From Hypericum androsaemum (Eukaryota > Streptophyta > Magnoliopsida > Malpighiales > Hypericaceae): 64,000 nt of DNA. A program made the translations under genes and the position numbers. Location of the stretch: positions 6,280,516 to 6,344,515 of the forward strand of contig OZ023190.1 of assembly GCA_963995505.1 (NCBI GenBank). The letters are read 5' to 3'. Positions 1 through 12,404 of the stretch are shown in pieces. Within the stretch, counting starts at the first letter, position 1; the number at the start of each line of letters is the position of its first letter. The notes under the pieces were generated by a model that made no database searches, had not been told where the DNA came from, and saw only the letters and a program-made list of their open reading frames with translations.

Positions 1-1955
1 ACTATTTCTACATTCACGGTAAATTAACAATTTCCACATTTATGAAAAGTTCAAGTTTGTGAAGCTCTCAAGTGAGATAAAAAGCTTCACATCCAAGCAA
101 GAGATGTTGGCCGGTGGCGAGTGCATCGACGACTCTATACTACTTGGCCAATAGCTCTGCCATAATTATGTGCACGTGTTACGTAATTAATGTTATTCTT
201 GCACAAACCACGGTCCTAATTAGTTGTCCCAACATTAATATTTTGGTCAGAGGACCAGTGACCAAGCATTGGTGAACAATTTTGGCCATTGCATATCCCG
301 CAATGTCTAGTACGTTAGACCATTATTAAACATGAGCCCCTTCCCATCTGCTAATGATCAATTTTCTAGAACAAAGAACATGCTTCGTGTGTATTCATTA
401 TAATTAAACAAGCATTGAGTGGAGTTAATTTCTCAAGAAGCAAGTATGTCTATGGAAGGCAAAACACATGTATCTTGAGGGTCTATCCAAATCAAGATTC
501 TAGTAGTTCAGGATTCGTAATGAATTTTGATCATAATCATCCATGGATCTTGCCCAAATCTTTATTTAAAAAGAAGATAAAGATAACAATATACATCTAC
601 ATTATTCTGCCTGGATGCATCCCTCAACCAAATACATTATTAGCCTCAACTCTAATAACCCTAACCTTAGTACCTTAATTCTTTTATAATATATGTATTG
701 GGATGTATTCATTCTATTTGTATGGAATGTAAGAGATGCGTATTTTGTCATTACGAACATGTACGATCACTTTGGGAGGTAATACTTTTTTTTGACGGAT
801 TGACATATACGACCTATTTTACGGATGTATAACTTATAAAGAGGACATCTCTTTTACCAGTGTCTCATTCGTTCACAAGATTTAAATACTACTTAAAGTA
901 TTCAAGTCGTTTCTCACTCAAATTAACTCTCAACCCAAACAATTTAATGGAGACAACCTTTTCTCTTTCTGTCTTTTCATTGCAAACAAAATCATTACTT
1001 AACTCAAAAAAATTTTCATTTGGTTTAATGACATAAGATGTTACACGAATTGACGGTAATTTTTATAGGTGTAAAATTTTACATTTACAAAAAATAATCA
1101 AGGTAACTACAACTAATTACCTTTGCATTATTGTTCCACGATAGAAGAATCAAACGCAAGGTAATTGGAATGCCTGAAAGACAGAAATGAGAAGTAATTA
1201 ATAAAATATAACCAAGCATGAAATTCTGGGAGGGACCATATCCTGTAAAGTAGTTAATATCTAACGCATGACACGACTATTAATACGTTATAGGACATTA
1301 ACCAACAGTTATATCAATATGTGAGGATGTTATTTTAATTTAACCTAAAAATTTCTAAGACAACATTTTTAAATAGAATTTTTTCAGTTTTGAAAAGTAA
1401 TATTTGATTCGAAATTATACGAATACCAAAAGTTAGAAGATATTAAACAACACGTCTTTGGTGGGAAGATACTAAACAATACTTTAACGAGATAGGGAGT
1501 GGCTCAAACGACATAAACTCAGCAAGTATCACTCGGACGCAAGTGATATATCACGTGGTGTCTTCTTGGGTTTTGCGTGACCCCAGAAAAAGAGAGACGA
1601 TTTTATCTCCTAACCAAGATATTACTTTGCCAAATAGTCAAATTGTTTCATCTTTTAAGAGACGTGTGTGAATCGTGGGTTCAAGCGTTCAGATATAGAG
1701 TAAAAGACGTTAGAAACTTCGGTCTTAGCATTGGATTTAGCAATACGTGCATATGCATAATCTGGGACATGTACAACGATTTCGGTGCCCAATTAATTGA
1801 TGATATGATATATTTTAACTATGATATGCTATGTCTAGTGGGTAGATTTTGATGACACTTTTAAATTTTATTTGGTATCTTCGCATCGGAATTTGAGTGA
1901 CGCATTGTTTAAGTTCATTTGTTATGTGCATATTTGATTATGGGACACAATTATA
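1..1955. other. Intergenic DNA, no gene recognised
   Basis: AT-rich sequence with only short open stretches (for example 415-678 and 1577-1852). These lack recognisable domains, splice structure or codon bias. I see no RNA gene and no transposon ends that I can support here. Confidence 0.6.
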
Positions 1956-2385
1956 TGTTGTGTTGTAATAAGAGTAGGAGTGACGGTAGAGAAGGGTATG
2001 GATGAGGCGTTCGGACCGAGAGAAGATCACGCAGCAAAATCGGCGCAGATAACATCACCTCGCTCGCGCAATCCAACATTACAAGAGGGACATTCAGTCT
2101 CTAGTAAATTAGCATACGGAAATGGAGAATAGCAGTAGCCAGACATGTGAATACACTAGCGATTGCGAGTTAACTGGCAGGCGCTAGTTCCGTCGAATTC
2201 AGCCTTAATTTTTTTGCATGTTTAGTATAATTAGGACTCTCAAATAGATTAAGGTTGGTTCTTTTAAATATCCATGCATACCAATGTAATATGTGTCGTA
2301 GATTTTGTAGTGGAGAAACTATGGCTTGTCAGCGTTCCCAAAGATACGTAGCGACTTTGAAAAACTGGGTCACCAAATTCTGAGA
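1956..2385 (+). repeat. Putative 5' LTR of the degraded copia element
   Basis: It aligns by eye with 6847-7270 over most of its length, with many substitutions and small indels. Its start is uncertain by tens of bases. The downstream boundary is set where homology to the second copy stops, after the shared TCACCAAATTCT motif. Confidence 0.55.
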
Positions 2386-2750
2386 TGGTCAAAGCGAAGA
2401 TTACCAAGAAGATGTTAGATACATTACTGAGATGTACGAAAAGCTATCAGGAAGTAAGAAGATGCACCTGATAAGTAGGTTGCTTAGCCTAAGGATGACA
2501 ACACCTCAACAAGTTCAATATGATGATAACCCAATTGAGCTTGGTTGAGATTGATTTTGATGATAAGTTATAATCATGAATTCTATTATCTTCTTTACCA
2601 AAGAGTTGGAGCAGAACTATTACAACTGTCAGTGATTCATCGGAGGAAGATAAAGCTTAAGTTCGATGATGTTAGAGATTTAATTATGAACGAAGTGACT
2701 TACATGAGAGAATTTGAATAACCTCATGTTCAATTTTGAGTACATAAAAT
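2386..2750 (+). pseudogene. Copia gag remnant
   Basis: Fragmentary frames just downstream of the first LTR-like repeat encode a charged, helical-looking sequence typical in position and composition of copia gag. No continuous reading frame remains. The call rests mainly on its place between the LTR-like repeat and the pol fragments. Confidence 0.35.
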
Positions 2751-3171
2751 ATATGTAGGACAAAATCAAAGACGAAGTTGAACCAAATCAGAACAAGGTC
2801 TAAGTCGAGGAGCGCACCAAAGAATGAAAAAAGCTCAATCAAGTGCTGACGAGTACACTCACTTTAGGAACTAGTGCACGACACCGCAGAAAGAATGACA
2901 AGTGAGCGAACACAACCAAAGACGGGATTGCAAATGCATGGTTCTCACAGATGACGAACTTTTGTATATTGTATGAAGTATATTAGAATCATGAATTTTT
3001 GATTCAAAAGTATCGTTCCATTCATGCAGCAACACATATATAATGTAGAATTATATCTCAGGTGATTTTGGAAAAAAAATTCTTGCATATGACAAACCTT
3101 GTATATCGTAGAAAAGGGAGATGTTTGGATCAAAACCACGAGTGAATCTATGTTGCTAAGTATGGTGAGGC

Positions 3172-4024
3172 TAGGAATGAGCACCAAATCGTATGAAACT
3201 GCAAAACCAAAATAGAAACTATATGCTTTAGTCGGTGGCATGGTGCAGTTTCAAACCGACATCACAAAAGTTGGTATAGAGTTGGTGTTGGTTTCTTATA
3301 AAACTGTGACAACGTGAAACCGATTAAACAAAACAAAATTAATTTTTTATTAAATTGCAAAGAATGGTTTTGCCTTAACTATGTCAATTAGTTGTAATGG
3401 GCACATATCTAGTCCATTTGGTAATAAAGAACTTCCACATTAGCACTTATATTTAACCATAAATGTGGGATCTTTCCACTCAAGTAGATATCGGCATTAG
3501 TTATCCCATCCACTCTTCAAACACACATCTCTATGATCCTCTTCCTTCCTGAGTATATTCCTCTATATAAGAACTTGAAGAAACAAACTAAAGATGATCT
3601 TGATAATGGCTGAGTTCAGGTTATCAATGGTCGTACTTGTAAAAGTCTTCTACTTGAGAAAATGGCCACTGATCTTGTCAAAACTTGGGTCAGAGAAGGC
3701 AAGTGCAATTATGCAGCCAAAAATTGTACTTTGTTTAAAACATCACTACCACTCTTTTCTGGGCAAGGAAAAAAATATATCTACCTGAAAAATAAAAAAA
3801 ATTCATCACCAAATCAAACCAAATAAAAAATTCAAAAGAAAACCCCATATACCCAATTGAAATTGTAACCCAAAGATCTTGCGGTTCCAAACCGTAAAAC
3901 TGCAAAAATTGCAGTTTAGGTTAAAATTGTGAAATCGACGGTGTCAAATTTTCTTTTATTAAAAATACAGTTTGAGTGTCATTTTAAGGTTTAAAACTAC
4001 AACACCGAACCAAACTCAGCCCTA
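3172..4024. mobile_element. Nested hAT-like non-autonomous element
   Basis: The ends form short imperfect terminal inverted repeats: TAGGAATGAG on the left, and TAGGGCTGAG read inward from the right. The flanks are a near-perfect 8-bp duplication, GGTGAGGC at 3164-3171 and AGTGAGGC at 4025-4032. An 8-bp TSD and TAG-type ends fit the hAT superfamily. The element sits inside the pol region of the surrounding copia relic, so it inserted later. It is 853 bp long and carries no recognisable transposase. Confidence 0.65.
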
Positions 4025-4439
4025 AGTGAGGCATATTCTAGGAATGAAGAGGAATTTGAGATCCGTAGGAGAGTTGGATGATGAGTGTTACATAATGAGC
4101 TTTGGCTAGAGATCGTGGAAAATCTTCATACAAGCTAAGGTAAAGTGGAGAGTCCTAATTGAAATCAAGATGGGTATTAAGGTAAAGCTTGAGATAAGAT
4201 AATGGCAGATAATATGAGCTTTAAGCTTTGATAGTTTAAGACGTATTATACAGCGAATGACATTCGTGTTGAATGAGTGGAACCTCCCAGCAAAATGACA
4301 TCATGGAACGTATGACAGAAAGTTAAATGAACGTACCAAATGCATAAAGTTGAAGTGAAGTATATCAAAGATGTTTTGAACAGATGTAGTAAATACTATT
4401 TTCTTCTTGATCAACAGAAGACCATAGCTATGTTGGAGA

Positions 4440-6760
4440 ATGGGATGCCAGAAGATCATAGCTCTCTTTTTTCTAGTATTTGGCTGTGAATCTTATATTC
4501 ATATTGATGATGATGCTAGAAGCAAGTTAGATGTTAAGTATGTCAAATGTATGTTTATAGGATGTGGTGGTGATGATTTCATATTCAAATTTTTGGATGA
4601 GCAAAATGGCATGGTCATTTGTAGTCAAGAAATCATATTCAAAGAGCAAGTTCTGTGCATAGACAAATTGAGTACATCATATGCTAATGGTTTAAGAACT
4701 CATATTGTCAAATTGGATATCTCAAATTCAGGTTGGAACTAGATCATGACAGAATGACCAGATGGTAGTTGAAATGGAACCAAGTTCTCCACTTCCTGTA
4801 GTTTTATAGAGGAGATCCACGAGACAACGTGGTTCATCAGATATAATCTTTCTCACTAACTACTGTCTCCTATTGACAAATGGAGGTGAGCTCGAAGAGG
4901 CAGAACATAATGAGCATGTGTGCAAGTGAAAACTTGCAATGGATGGTGAGATCTAGTTGTTTAGGGCCAACGAGACTTGGAAACTAGTTAAACTCCCTAA
5001 ATACAAAAAGGCATATTGCATAATAAATTAGTTTATAGAGTTAAGAAAACTAATATTGTCAAATTAGTTTATAATTAGATCATTATAGAATGACCAAGTG
5101 GTCGTTGAGGTGGAATAAAGTTCTCTACTGCTTGTGGTTCCGTAAAGGAGATCCACGAGACAACATAGTTCACCAGATAGACTCTCGCTCGCTTACTACT
5201 ATCTCCTACTGCAAATAGAGATGGGCCCAAAGATTATGCACTGGCACAACGCAATGAGCAAGCGTGCAAGTGAAAATTTACAATGGATGATGAGATAGAG
5301 TTGTTCAGGACCCACAAAAGTTGGGAACTAGTCAAACTCCTTAAAGGCAAAAAGGCATTCCACTATAAATAGGTTTACAGAGTTCAACAAGAGGTAGATA
5401 GAATCCAGCTTTACAAGGCAAGACTGATTATGAAGGGATTCAGCAGGAATACGGTATTGATTATATACATATTTTTACTCCTGTTGTGAAACTAACCACA
5501 ATTCTATTAGTTTTAAATATGGTTGCTGTAGAAAACTTGATGTTAAAGCAAATGGATGCGATAAAGACATTTCTTCATAGTGATCTAGAAGAAGATATAT
5601 ACATAGAGCAACCATAAAGTTACTTGTCAGATGGTAACATCAAGTTTGTTTGAAAGTTGAAGAAAAGCATCTTTGGTTTGAAGCAAGCTACAAGTAAGTG
5701 GTACGAAAAGTTCGATAAATTCATGTATTAGATTGAGTTTGTGCAGTGTGAGGCTCACCATTATTAGTACTTTAAGATATTTGACAACAACTATATCATA
5801 CTCTTGATTTATATTGATGACATGTTGATAGGAAGCTCTGGTGCTTGAGAGATGAGCAAGTTGAATAAGCAGTTGTCTGAAAGATTTGATATGAAAGATT
5901 TAGGGGAGGCTAAGCAAATCTTGGTTATAAGGATTGAGCGAGACAAGGCATCCATAAAGTTGTACCTTTTGCAGGCTGAATACATTAAGAAGGTGTTGTT
6001 GAGGTTCAAAATGCATGATGCCAAACCCATGATTAGTCCATTGGGTGGATACTTTAAGTTGTCCAATAAGAACTCACCTAGAATTGAAGCGAATATATGC
6101 ATAAGACCCAATATTCTTTAGTAGTTGGCAGTTTGATGTATGTCATGGTGTGTACAAGGCCAGATATATCGTATGTTGTGGGAGTACAGAGCAGATTTTT
6201 GAGCAATCCAAAGAAGAAACATTGAACAATATTGATGTGGATTCTTGGTTACTAGAAAGGCACTACAGATATGGCCTTATGTCTTGAAGGCAAGAAAGTT
6301 GAACTATCAAGATATGTTGATAGAGATTTGACATCAATGGAATATGACAAAAGGAGGAGTATAACCACAAATATGTACTTAGGATGGTACATCAATTTCT
6401 CGAACTTTAAAATTGCAGAAGATCATGGCTTTGTCTATTGTAAAAGTTAAATATGTAGCAGCGACAGAAGCGAGCAAAGAGATGGTATGGTTGCATAATT
6501 TCTTGGGTGAATTGAGAAAAGAGCATAAGGATAGTATCTTCTATAACGATAGTCATAGTGATATTCAATTAGCTAAGAATCGTATTTTTCATTCAAAGAC
6601 TAAACACATCGAGTTGAGGTATCGCTACATACGTCATTCTTGTAGAAGAATACCTTGCAGCAGATGAAGATTCGAGTAAGTGAGAATCATGTAGATAAGT
6701 TGACTAAGGTTGTTACCTTTAAGAAGCTACAGCTATGCATGACTTTAGCTACTCAGTGAA
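4440..6760 (+). pseudogene. Copia pol remnant (integrase tail, RT, RNase H)
   Basis: Separate frames encode recognisable copia parts in order. Around 4470-4660 is the post-integrase region with an FGCESYIHI motif and a FIGC segment. Around 5400-5830 are reverse transcriptase pieces, including a YIDDMLIG-like catalytic motif near 5810-5830. Then comes an RT thumb segment (5852-6111) with FDMKDLGEAKQIL, and the RNase H end (6413-6667) with a KYVAATEASKEMVWL motif and a TKHIELRYR motif. Stops and frameshifts separate them all. The gene once encoded the polyprotein for reverse transcription and integration, and it cannot do so now. Confidence 0.8.
4730..5386 (+). repeat. Direct duplication within the copia pol relic
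   Basis: Segment 4730-5045 is repeated at about 5070-5386 with obvious similarity. Shared landmarks are a GGAGATCCACGAGACAAC motif, a TGCAAGTGAAAA motif and the conserved ETWxLVKL coding segment before RT. The two copies lie head to tail, almost without a spacer. The duplication affects the linker between integrase and reverse transcriptase. Confidence 0.7.
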
Positions 6761-6846
6761 TATTTGATGAAGGTCTGACACTACAGCCAGTGATGGGATA
6801 CAAGTTAGAGTTAATTATATTTGAAATCAGCATCCAGGTGGGAGAT

Positions 6847-7270
6847 TTTTGGGTTATGAAGCCTGAAAGTATATACAGGGGTATTTGGATCGAGAGAAGA
6901 CCACACATCGAAACCGGCGTGCGCCGACTAGGCTATGAAACAAGAGGGACTTGCGATCTCTAGTAAATTTGTGTACACAAGTGGAGAGAAGTAGTGTCTA
7001 TAAAAGTCGATGCAGTGATGACCACAAGTTGATTCGTGGATGCCACTATCATCGGACTCAACTTAAATTTTTTTATATCTTTTTAGTCTAATTAAGACTT
7101 CTCAATAGATTATGATTGATTCATTTTATCAATACACATACGTACCAATGTAATGTGCGTCGTAGAAATTCTAGTAGAGAAATTCTAGTTTGGCATCGCC
7201 TTCAAACGTAATTATTTTGACAAATTGGATCACCAAATTCTTGTGTTATTATTTTCGTTCTTTCAATTAT
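6847..7270 (+). repeat. Putative 3' LTR of the degraded copia element
   Basis: Homologous to the repeat near 1956-2385. It is preceded by a purine-rich GGTGGGAGA tract that acts as polypurine tract in copia elements. The end is uncertain by tens of bases. Confidence 0.55.
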
Positions 7271-7808
7271 TCTCGTATAACTGTAGATTTTTGAGGTGTA
7301 GAACATGACCTAGACTCTCACATTCTCAAGTTGAATCCAAGATTCATACCCTACGCATAGACCGATTGTCAAACAAAATAATTATAACATTAAAATGTAA
7401 ACCATAAAAAAAACTCTCATTTACATTGACTTTAACACTCAATGATGCAAAATATTAATTTTTAATTTGAAAAACTATTGATCTTACTTGTTTTCATAAT
7501 ATGTTTCATGTTGAAGCTTTAAAAATTGAGGAGAAATATATTTATATATTAATTTAAACGAGTCTCAGTAAGGTTTATTAAAAATAATATATTTATAGTT
7601 CTATGAGTAGAATTTTAGTATGGCTCTATGTAAATCATATTAGGACCCAGACCAAGTTTGAAAAATTGACCGATACTCCTACTTTTACCCTAGAAGCAAT
7701 TTAGCGCAAGTGTGAATGATATTATTAAGTTGATGGAAGGAGTAATAGTGTATGGGTAATTAAATCGCTGTGAACCTATAAAAAGGATGATAAGTAGTAG
7801 GCAAGCAA

Positions 7809-8404
7809 CAGGAACGGATCCAGAGAATTTATACTACGGGGACAAAATGCTTATGTACTTCATGAAATTGACAAAAAAAATATTCACGACATTAGAATAT
7901 AATTTAATTCCACATCAAACTAACTAACCTAAATATAATTTTTTTTTCTCAGAACATAAATTGAATTGATGTAAAAAATTAAATAGGTAGACTCTCACCT
8001 TTGTGAATCGTAAATTGAGTTCTTTTGAAAAACAAAAAGAGTTTTTTGGCTGCTTTTGAATTGTCTTTCTCTTTTGGAGGAAGAAGGGTTTTTTTTAGAG
8101 TTGAAATCTTGGTCTTTTAGTCTTTTAAGGGTTTTTACATAGGTGGGTAGCCTTTTCTTGGTAAAATATAGTGGTTGTGATTGGTGTGCCAAATAGGTTC
8201 TTTCTTTTAGAAGTTTGTGGGCCAATAAAAATATCTTAAAATCTTGTTGTGCCAATTTTACCCTTAGTGATTTTATCTTTTTTTCAATTGTAGGGACAAA
8301 CTAGTTAATATTATTGGGGGTAAACTTTTTTTATTAAATATATACCCATAATTTTTTTTTGTGTGGGGCAATTGCCCACATCTTCTAAACTACGTCCGTC
8401 CCTG
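7809..8404. mobile_element. hAT-type MITE, CAGGGACGGA family
   Basis: The ends read CAGGAACGGA on the left and, inverted from the right, CAGGGACGGA. The flanks GCAAGCAA (7801-7808) and GGTAGCAA (8405-8412) match at 6 of 8 positions, consistent with an aged 8-bp TSD. A subterminal GGGGCAATTGCCC motif recurs in the element at 43286-44995, so the two belong to one family. There is no coding capacity. Confidence 0.6.
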
Positions 8405-8761
8405 GGTAGCAATAAACAGTAGCTACGTTTTTGTACGACGGCATTCAATAACTGTAGTTTTTTTTTAGAAACAATAACCGTAACTATTAGTATCGTGGTT
8501 AATAAACTTGCAACTTATCAAAAAAAAGAGTAGGTAGCAGTAGATGAAAGTATAACATGGTCAAAATTGATTTTGGAAAAAAAGGGCAGCAGATGTGAAT
8601 TCTTCTCGCTGACCGTGCGCGTGGGGGTAGGGATAGGCTTGGGCGTGTCTGAGGAGTAGACGACAGTAGGTAGCTTAACCAGAAAGTGGGGCCCACCTCC
8701 CAGGACAGGGAGCGGATTTGGTCCTGGAAGGCCAAATCTATCCAGGACCGTCCTGGACGAT

Positions 8762-8946
8762 TCAATGGTTGATTTAATTATGATTCAATGGTTTATTTAA
8801 TTATGATTCAATAGTCTACCTAGTTATGATTCAATGGTCCGTTTTTTTCCGTCCCAGATAAATCGGGGTCCGTCCCAGTTACGATTCAATGGTTTACTCA
8901 GTTACGATTCAATAGTTTATCCAGTTATGATTCAATGGTTGTGGGC
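8762..8946. repeat. Degenerate ~20-bp tandem repeat (GATTCAATGG unit)
   Basis: Several head-to-tail copies of a unit built around TTATGATTCAATGGTTTA. One half of the array is interrupted by a sequence with GTCCCAG motifs. Similar units recur at 16740-16940, so this is a dispersed minisatellite-like sequence. Confidence 0.6.
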
Positions 8947-8995
8947 TTTTTTTATTTTGTACTCCCGTATTTCTGCATTTTTGCAAAATAGTTTC

Positions 8996-9135
8996 CACGT
9001 GTCCTTCAATAAAAATCCTCTAGCACTGTGCTGGATTTGGTCATGTGTCCCGGACAGGGCTGGAAAAAACCGGTGACCGGCGCCGTGCACGGCCCTCTCG
9101 GAGACCCAAGAGAACCACGTGTACTTGCCCACGTG
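8996..9135. promoter_or_regulatory. Cluster of three CACGTG G-boxes
   Basis: CACGTG occurs at 8996-9001, 9116-9121 and 9130-9135. The first is within CCACGTGTCC, an ABRE-like context, and the last is followed closely by TGACGC. G-boxes bind bZIP and bHLH factors in plants. No supported gene starts nearby, so a regulatory role here is only a possibility. Confidence 0.3.
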
Positions 9136-9136
9136 G

Positions 9137-12100
9137 GATGACGCGGCCTTATTGGGAACTAAAAACTTGGTTCATATTAATGTGTGTCCTTACCAAAATG
9201 AATTATATTATATTATTTGTATGGCCAAAAATCAAGGTATTATTAATGGGAGTTCAATTAATAAGGTATTTAGATTATTCTATGAAAGTTTTAGGTATAA
9301 GTTTTCAATTGGATATATTTATTTGAGAGTGACATTTTGTTAAATAAATTTTGAGAATACTCAATTTTGTAAGAGGGTCCCAAAACTTTGCGTTAAACTT
9401 TCCTTTTTTTTTCTTTTGTGATAATTTTTCAATTTATAATTGGGTAGTCGTGGGTAAATCGTGGCCTCGTTAAATGGGTCAAATTGATTTGCAGTAAGTG
9501 CCTCAAATTCAGGGATATGTGTGTTTGTGTGTATGCAGACGCTCTGTTTCTTATGGGAAAAGAAAATGGAACAAAGTATTATCACGATCTTGATTATAGA
9601 GATTGTTATTGGTTTTGTTACAAATGATTGGTTTTAAAATCCCAGACGGCCTTAAAAATGGGAGAATTAATTTAATGATGTAATACTCGAGGAGCTCAAT
9701 TTCATACGCTGTAGTCCTTTTTCTTAAGATAAATATGGGTTATAGCCTTCCATTAAGCAGGAAAAAAAATTGGAGGTTATAGGGAAGATTGCAGATACCA
9801 ACTTGCATCAAGATTAACATGTCCAGAATTAGAATTATCTGAAACTTGCCCGCGTCCGTCCTGAAAGGTATGGATGACAATTTGTAAGGTGGAGAGGATA
9901 CATAAAATCTAAAAAATCAATTTTCTTACCGCGTAATTTCGTGAATTAACACTGTATTACATTGTAGTTTTACATATTGTAACCATGTCAAATACAAGCT
10001 AACTCAAGCCAAATCATTATTTTTATTCTCGTACCATATTACGCCACTAGTTTTATTCACGTGGCATACTGGGTTTGGTAGATTTGTCAGATTGTACGAG
10101 AGCAATAATAGGTACAAGTATCATTGTGTTAAAATCCCTATATCCAATCTAAAATCTTGAGACAATAGATTAGTAAATTTTTTGTACTTATAAAAAAAAT
10201 TCACTAATTTAATAATAAACAATGTAATATTCTTAAGGGATAAAATCGACTTTAGACACTTGTTTTGTCGCGAACGGTAACCGACGACAGTTCATGTTCC
10301 TGTAAAGTTAAAGCCCAGTTCTACCTTTTTTCCTATATGCTTATTTTTCAATGCGTCAAGAAAAAAAACTTGACTAATCATGTTCCTGCATGATCGTGTG
10401 CTCCCGAATAATCGTGATTTTCGTGCACACGATAATCGTCAAATCCCCTATTCAGATCTTACCCGAATTTTTAAGATTATATAAATAAACAATATATATT
10501 AAGTTTTAACACAAACGGCACAAAAAATGCAAACCCTAATCTTTATCTTACGGATATCCTAACCGTTATTTTATTTGTTTCGTCCAATAAAATATTTTTG
10601 CCAAGAAGTTCCTATCTCTTTAAACTATACATAAATATGAGTCTTTAACGATTTAAAAAATAAAAAGACTCACATGAACTATACATCTATAAATATCTTG
10701 GTCATTAACTCAGTATTGTTTATGTCTTTCAAGTTTTTTTATCTATTTCAACATGTTATTTTGTGAATCTATGATGTTAATTCTCGCTTATATGATTTAT
10801 GTATATAGGGTTTAGATGGACGAAAGTGAATTGTTATTTTCACTTTTTTCCCTTCAATTTAAAACAACGTAATTTTCTATTTATTTTAACGTACATTTTT
10901 CATGTATCAAGTCTATTGCTTATTTTTAATTCTTTAGAGAAGTTTATCTATTTTCTTATAAGTGAAAAAATTACATTTCGATTTTTCCTGTTTAAATAAT
11001 TATAATGATATCAACAATAGATTGGATACGCAAGATATTTCATTCAATTTTTTGAAAGATATTATTTTTAAAAATTATAGACCCGCGGATCAACCCTGAT
11101 CTTGTCCGGTATTTTAAGATGCAGATACTGCCCGAATCCTCTTTTTTAAAGAGGATAAAGGCAAGGATATAGATCCACTCTTGAAAAAGAGAACAAAGAT
11201 CTGGGTCCTATGAATCCTACCCGGATCATGTCCATTGTCATTCCTACAATTGATAGAGATAAATGCCCATATCTTCGGTTTCAATTTCAAATAAATTCTT
11301 TATTAAAATGGAATTTCCAAAGAAATTCCCACTACTAATTTCTGATTCACTAATCCACATTCCAAGAATACTTAGTCATTAATAACATATAACTGATTTA
11401 CTATTTATCACAAAAAAATGTCCCTCCCCAATCTGCATATCCCTAAAATTCAGGTGGTTTTTATGAACTTAGATATTTGAACTGCAGGAAATCTGCCCAC
11501 CAATATTCTGCAGACACCATAGTGCCGAAACTATACATTGAACACATTAAAAGCCATTAGACAATTGTTAGTGCTTATGACTTGTACCCATCAAATTATG
11601 CAGTCTCTGAACAAACACATTAGAGACTAACCCATATCATAGATTCACCTTCCAGCTCATTAATTGTATTAAATTATAGTCCTCCACACAAAACTAAGTG
11701 TACAATGTACAAAGAACATGAAGTCATTAGTCTTGACTTGGGGAAAAATATTAAAAAATGAAGATAAGTATCCCTGGAAAGTACATGAAGTTCAGTTGCA
11801 TGTTCCTTTTGTTTTCTTACGCTTGGCAGGTGGAATAAGTTTATTTTGGGTTAAAGTCCACAATTGTGGTTTATGGTGTCGTGTTATTACTTTGTGATTC
11901 TTAATTGTCCGACCAAAGTTCTACTTGACATATAATAATTCTAGTTATTTGAGCTATCTATAATTAATTTTATGTATATATTATGTCGCATCTTAATTTT
12001 ATTTGCGTAGGCATTTCGTTGATCCATGATATGAACATCGTTGATCTCCTCCCCGTTCAAATTTAAATCTGAATGCTACCATGTTATGTAGATAAAATTA

Positions 12101-12395
12101 GTGATGTAGCATTACACGAAGGTTAAAATCAATAATGTTGCATGAAACGCGAGATAACTCAAGTAACTGAGATTAATGTATGTCATTTGATTGTTAGTTA
12201 GATAAAACTTTTATTTAGCCAAAAAAATTTAAAATCACAAAGTATAAGTATGTCAAACCAAGATCCTATCAATTAGTCGTTACACGTTGTCGGGTTTAAA
12301 TTTAAGATCCCTGCGCAAGGAAAATGCAATATATAATAGGTTAAAAGGTATGATAGTGCCAATTTTAATGAACGTTGTTTTAAGGGACAATGCCA
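9137..12395. other. Intergenic DNA, no gene recognised
   Basis: AT-rich DNA with short, featureless open stretches. Around 11080-11250 there is a patch rich in GGATC and ATCCG motifs of the kind seen in decayed MITEs, but I could not find matching ends. Confidence 0.5.
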
Positions 12396-12404
12396 TTAAT
12401 TATT

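Larger units (their letters stand above)
1956..7270 (+). mobile_element. Degraded Ty1/copia LTR retrotransposon with nested hAT
   Basis: Two related flanks of about 0.4 kb (near 1956-2385 and 6847-7270) share several diagnostic stretches, such as the segments around a GAGAGAAGA motif, CTAGTAAATT and ACCAATGTAAT, and the motif TCACCAAATTCT near their ends. A gag-like remnant, integrase tail, reverse transcriptase and RNase H fragments lie between them in copia order on the plus strand. A purine-rich tract with GGTGGGAGA lies just before the downstream repeat, where a polypurine tract belongs. All frames are broken many times, so the element is dead. The ends are approximate because the terminal bases have decayed and no TSD was found. 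Confidence 0.75.
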
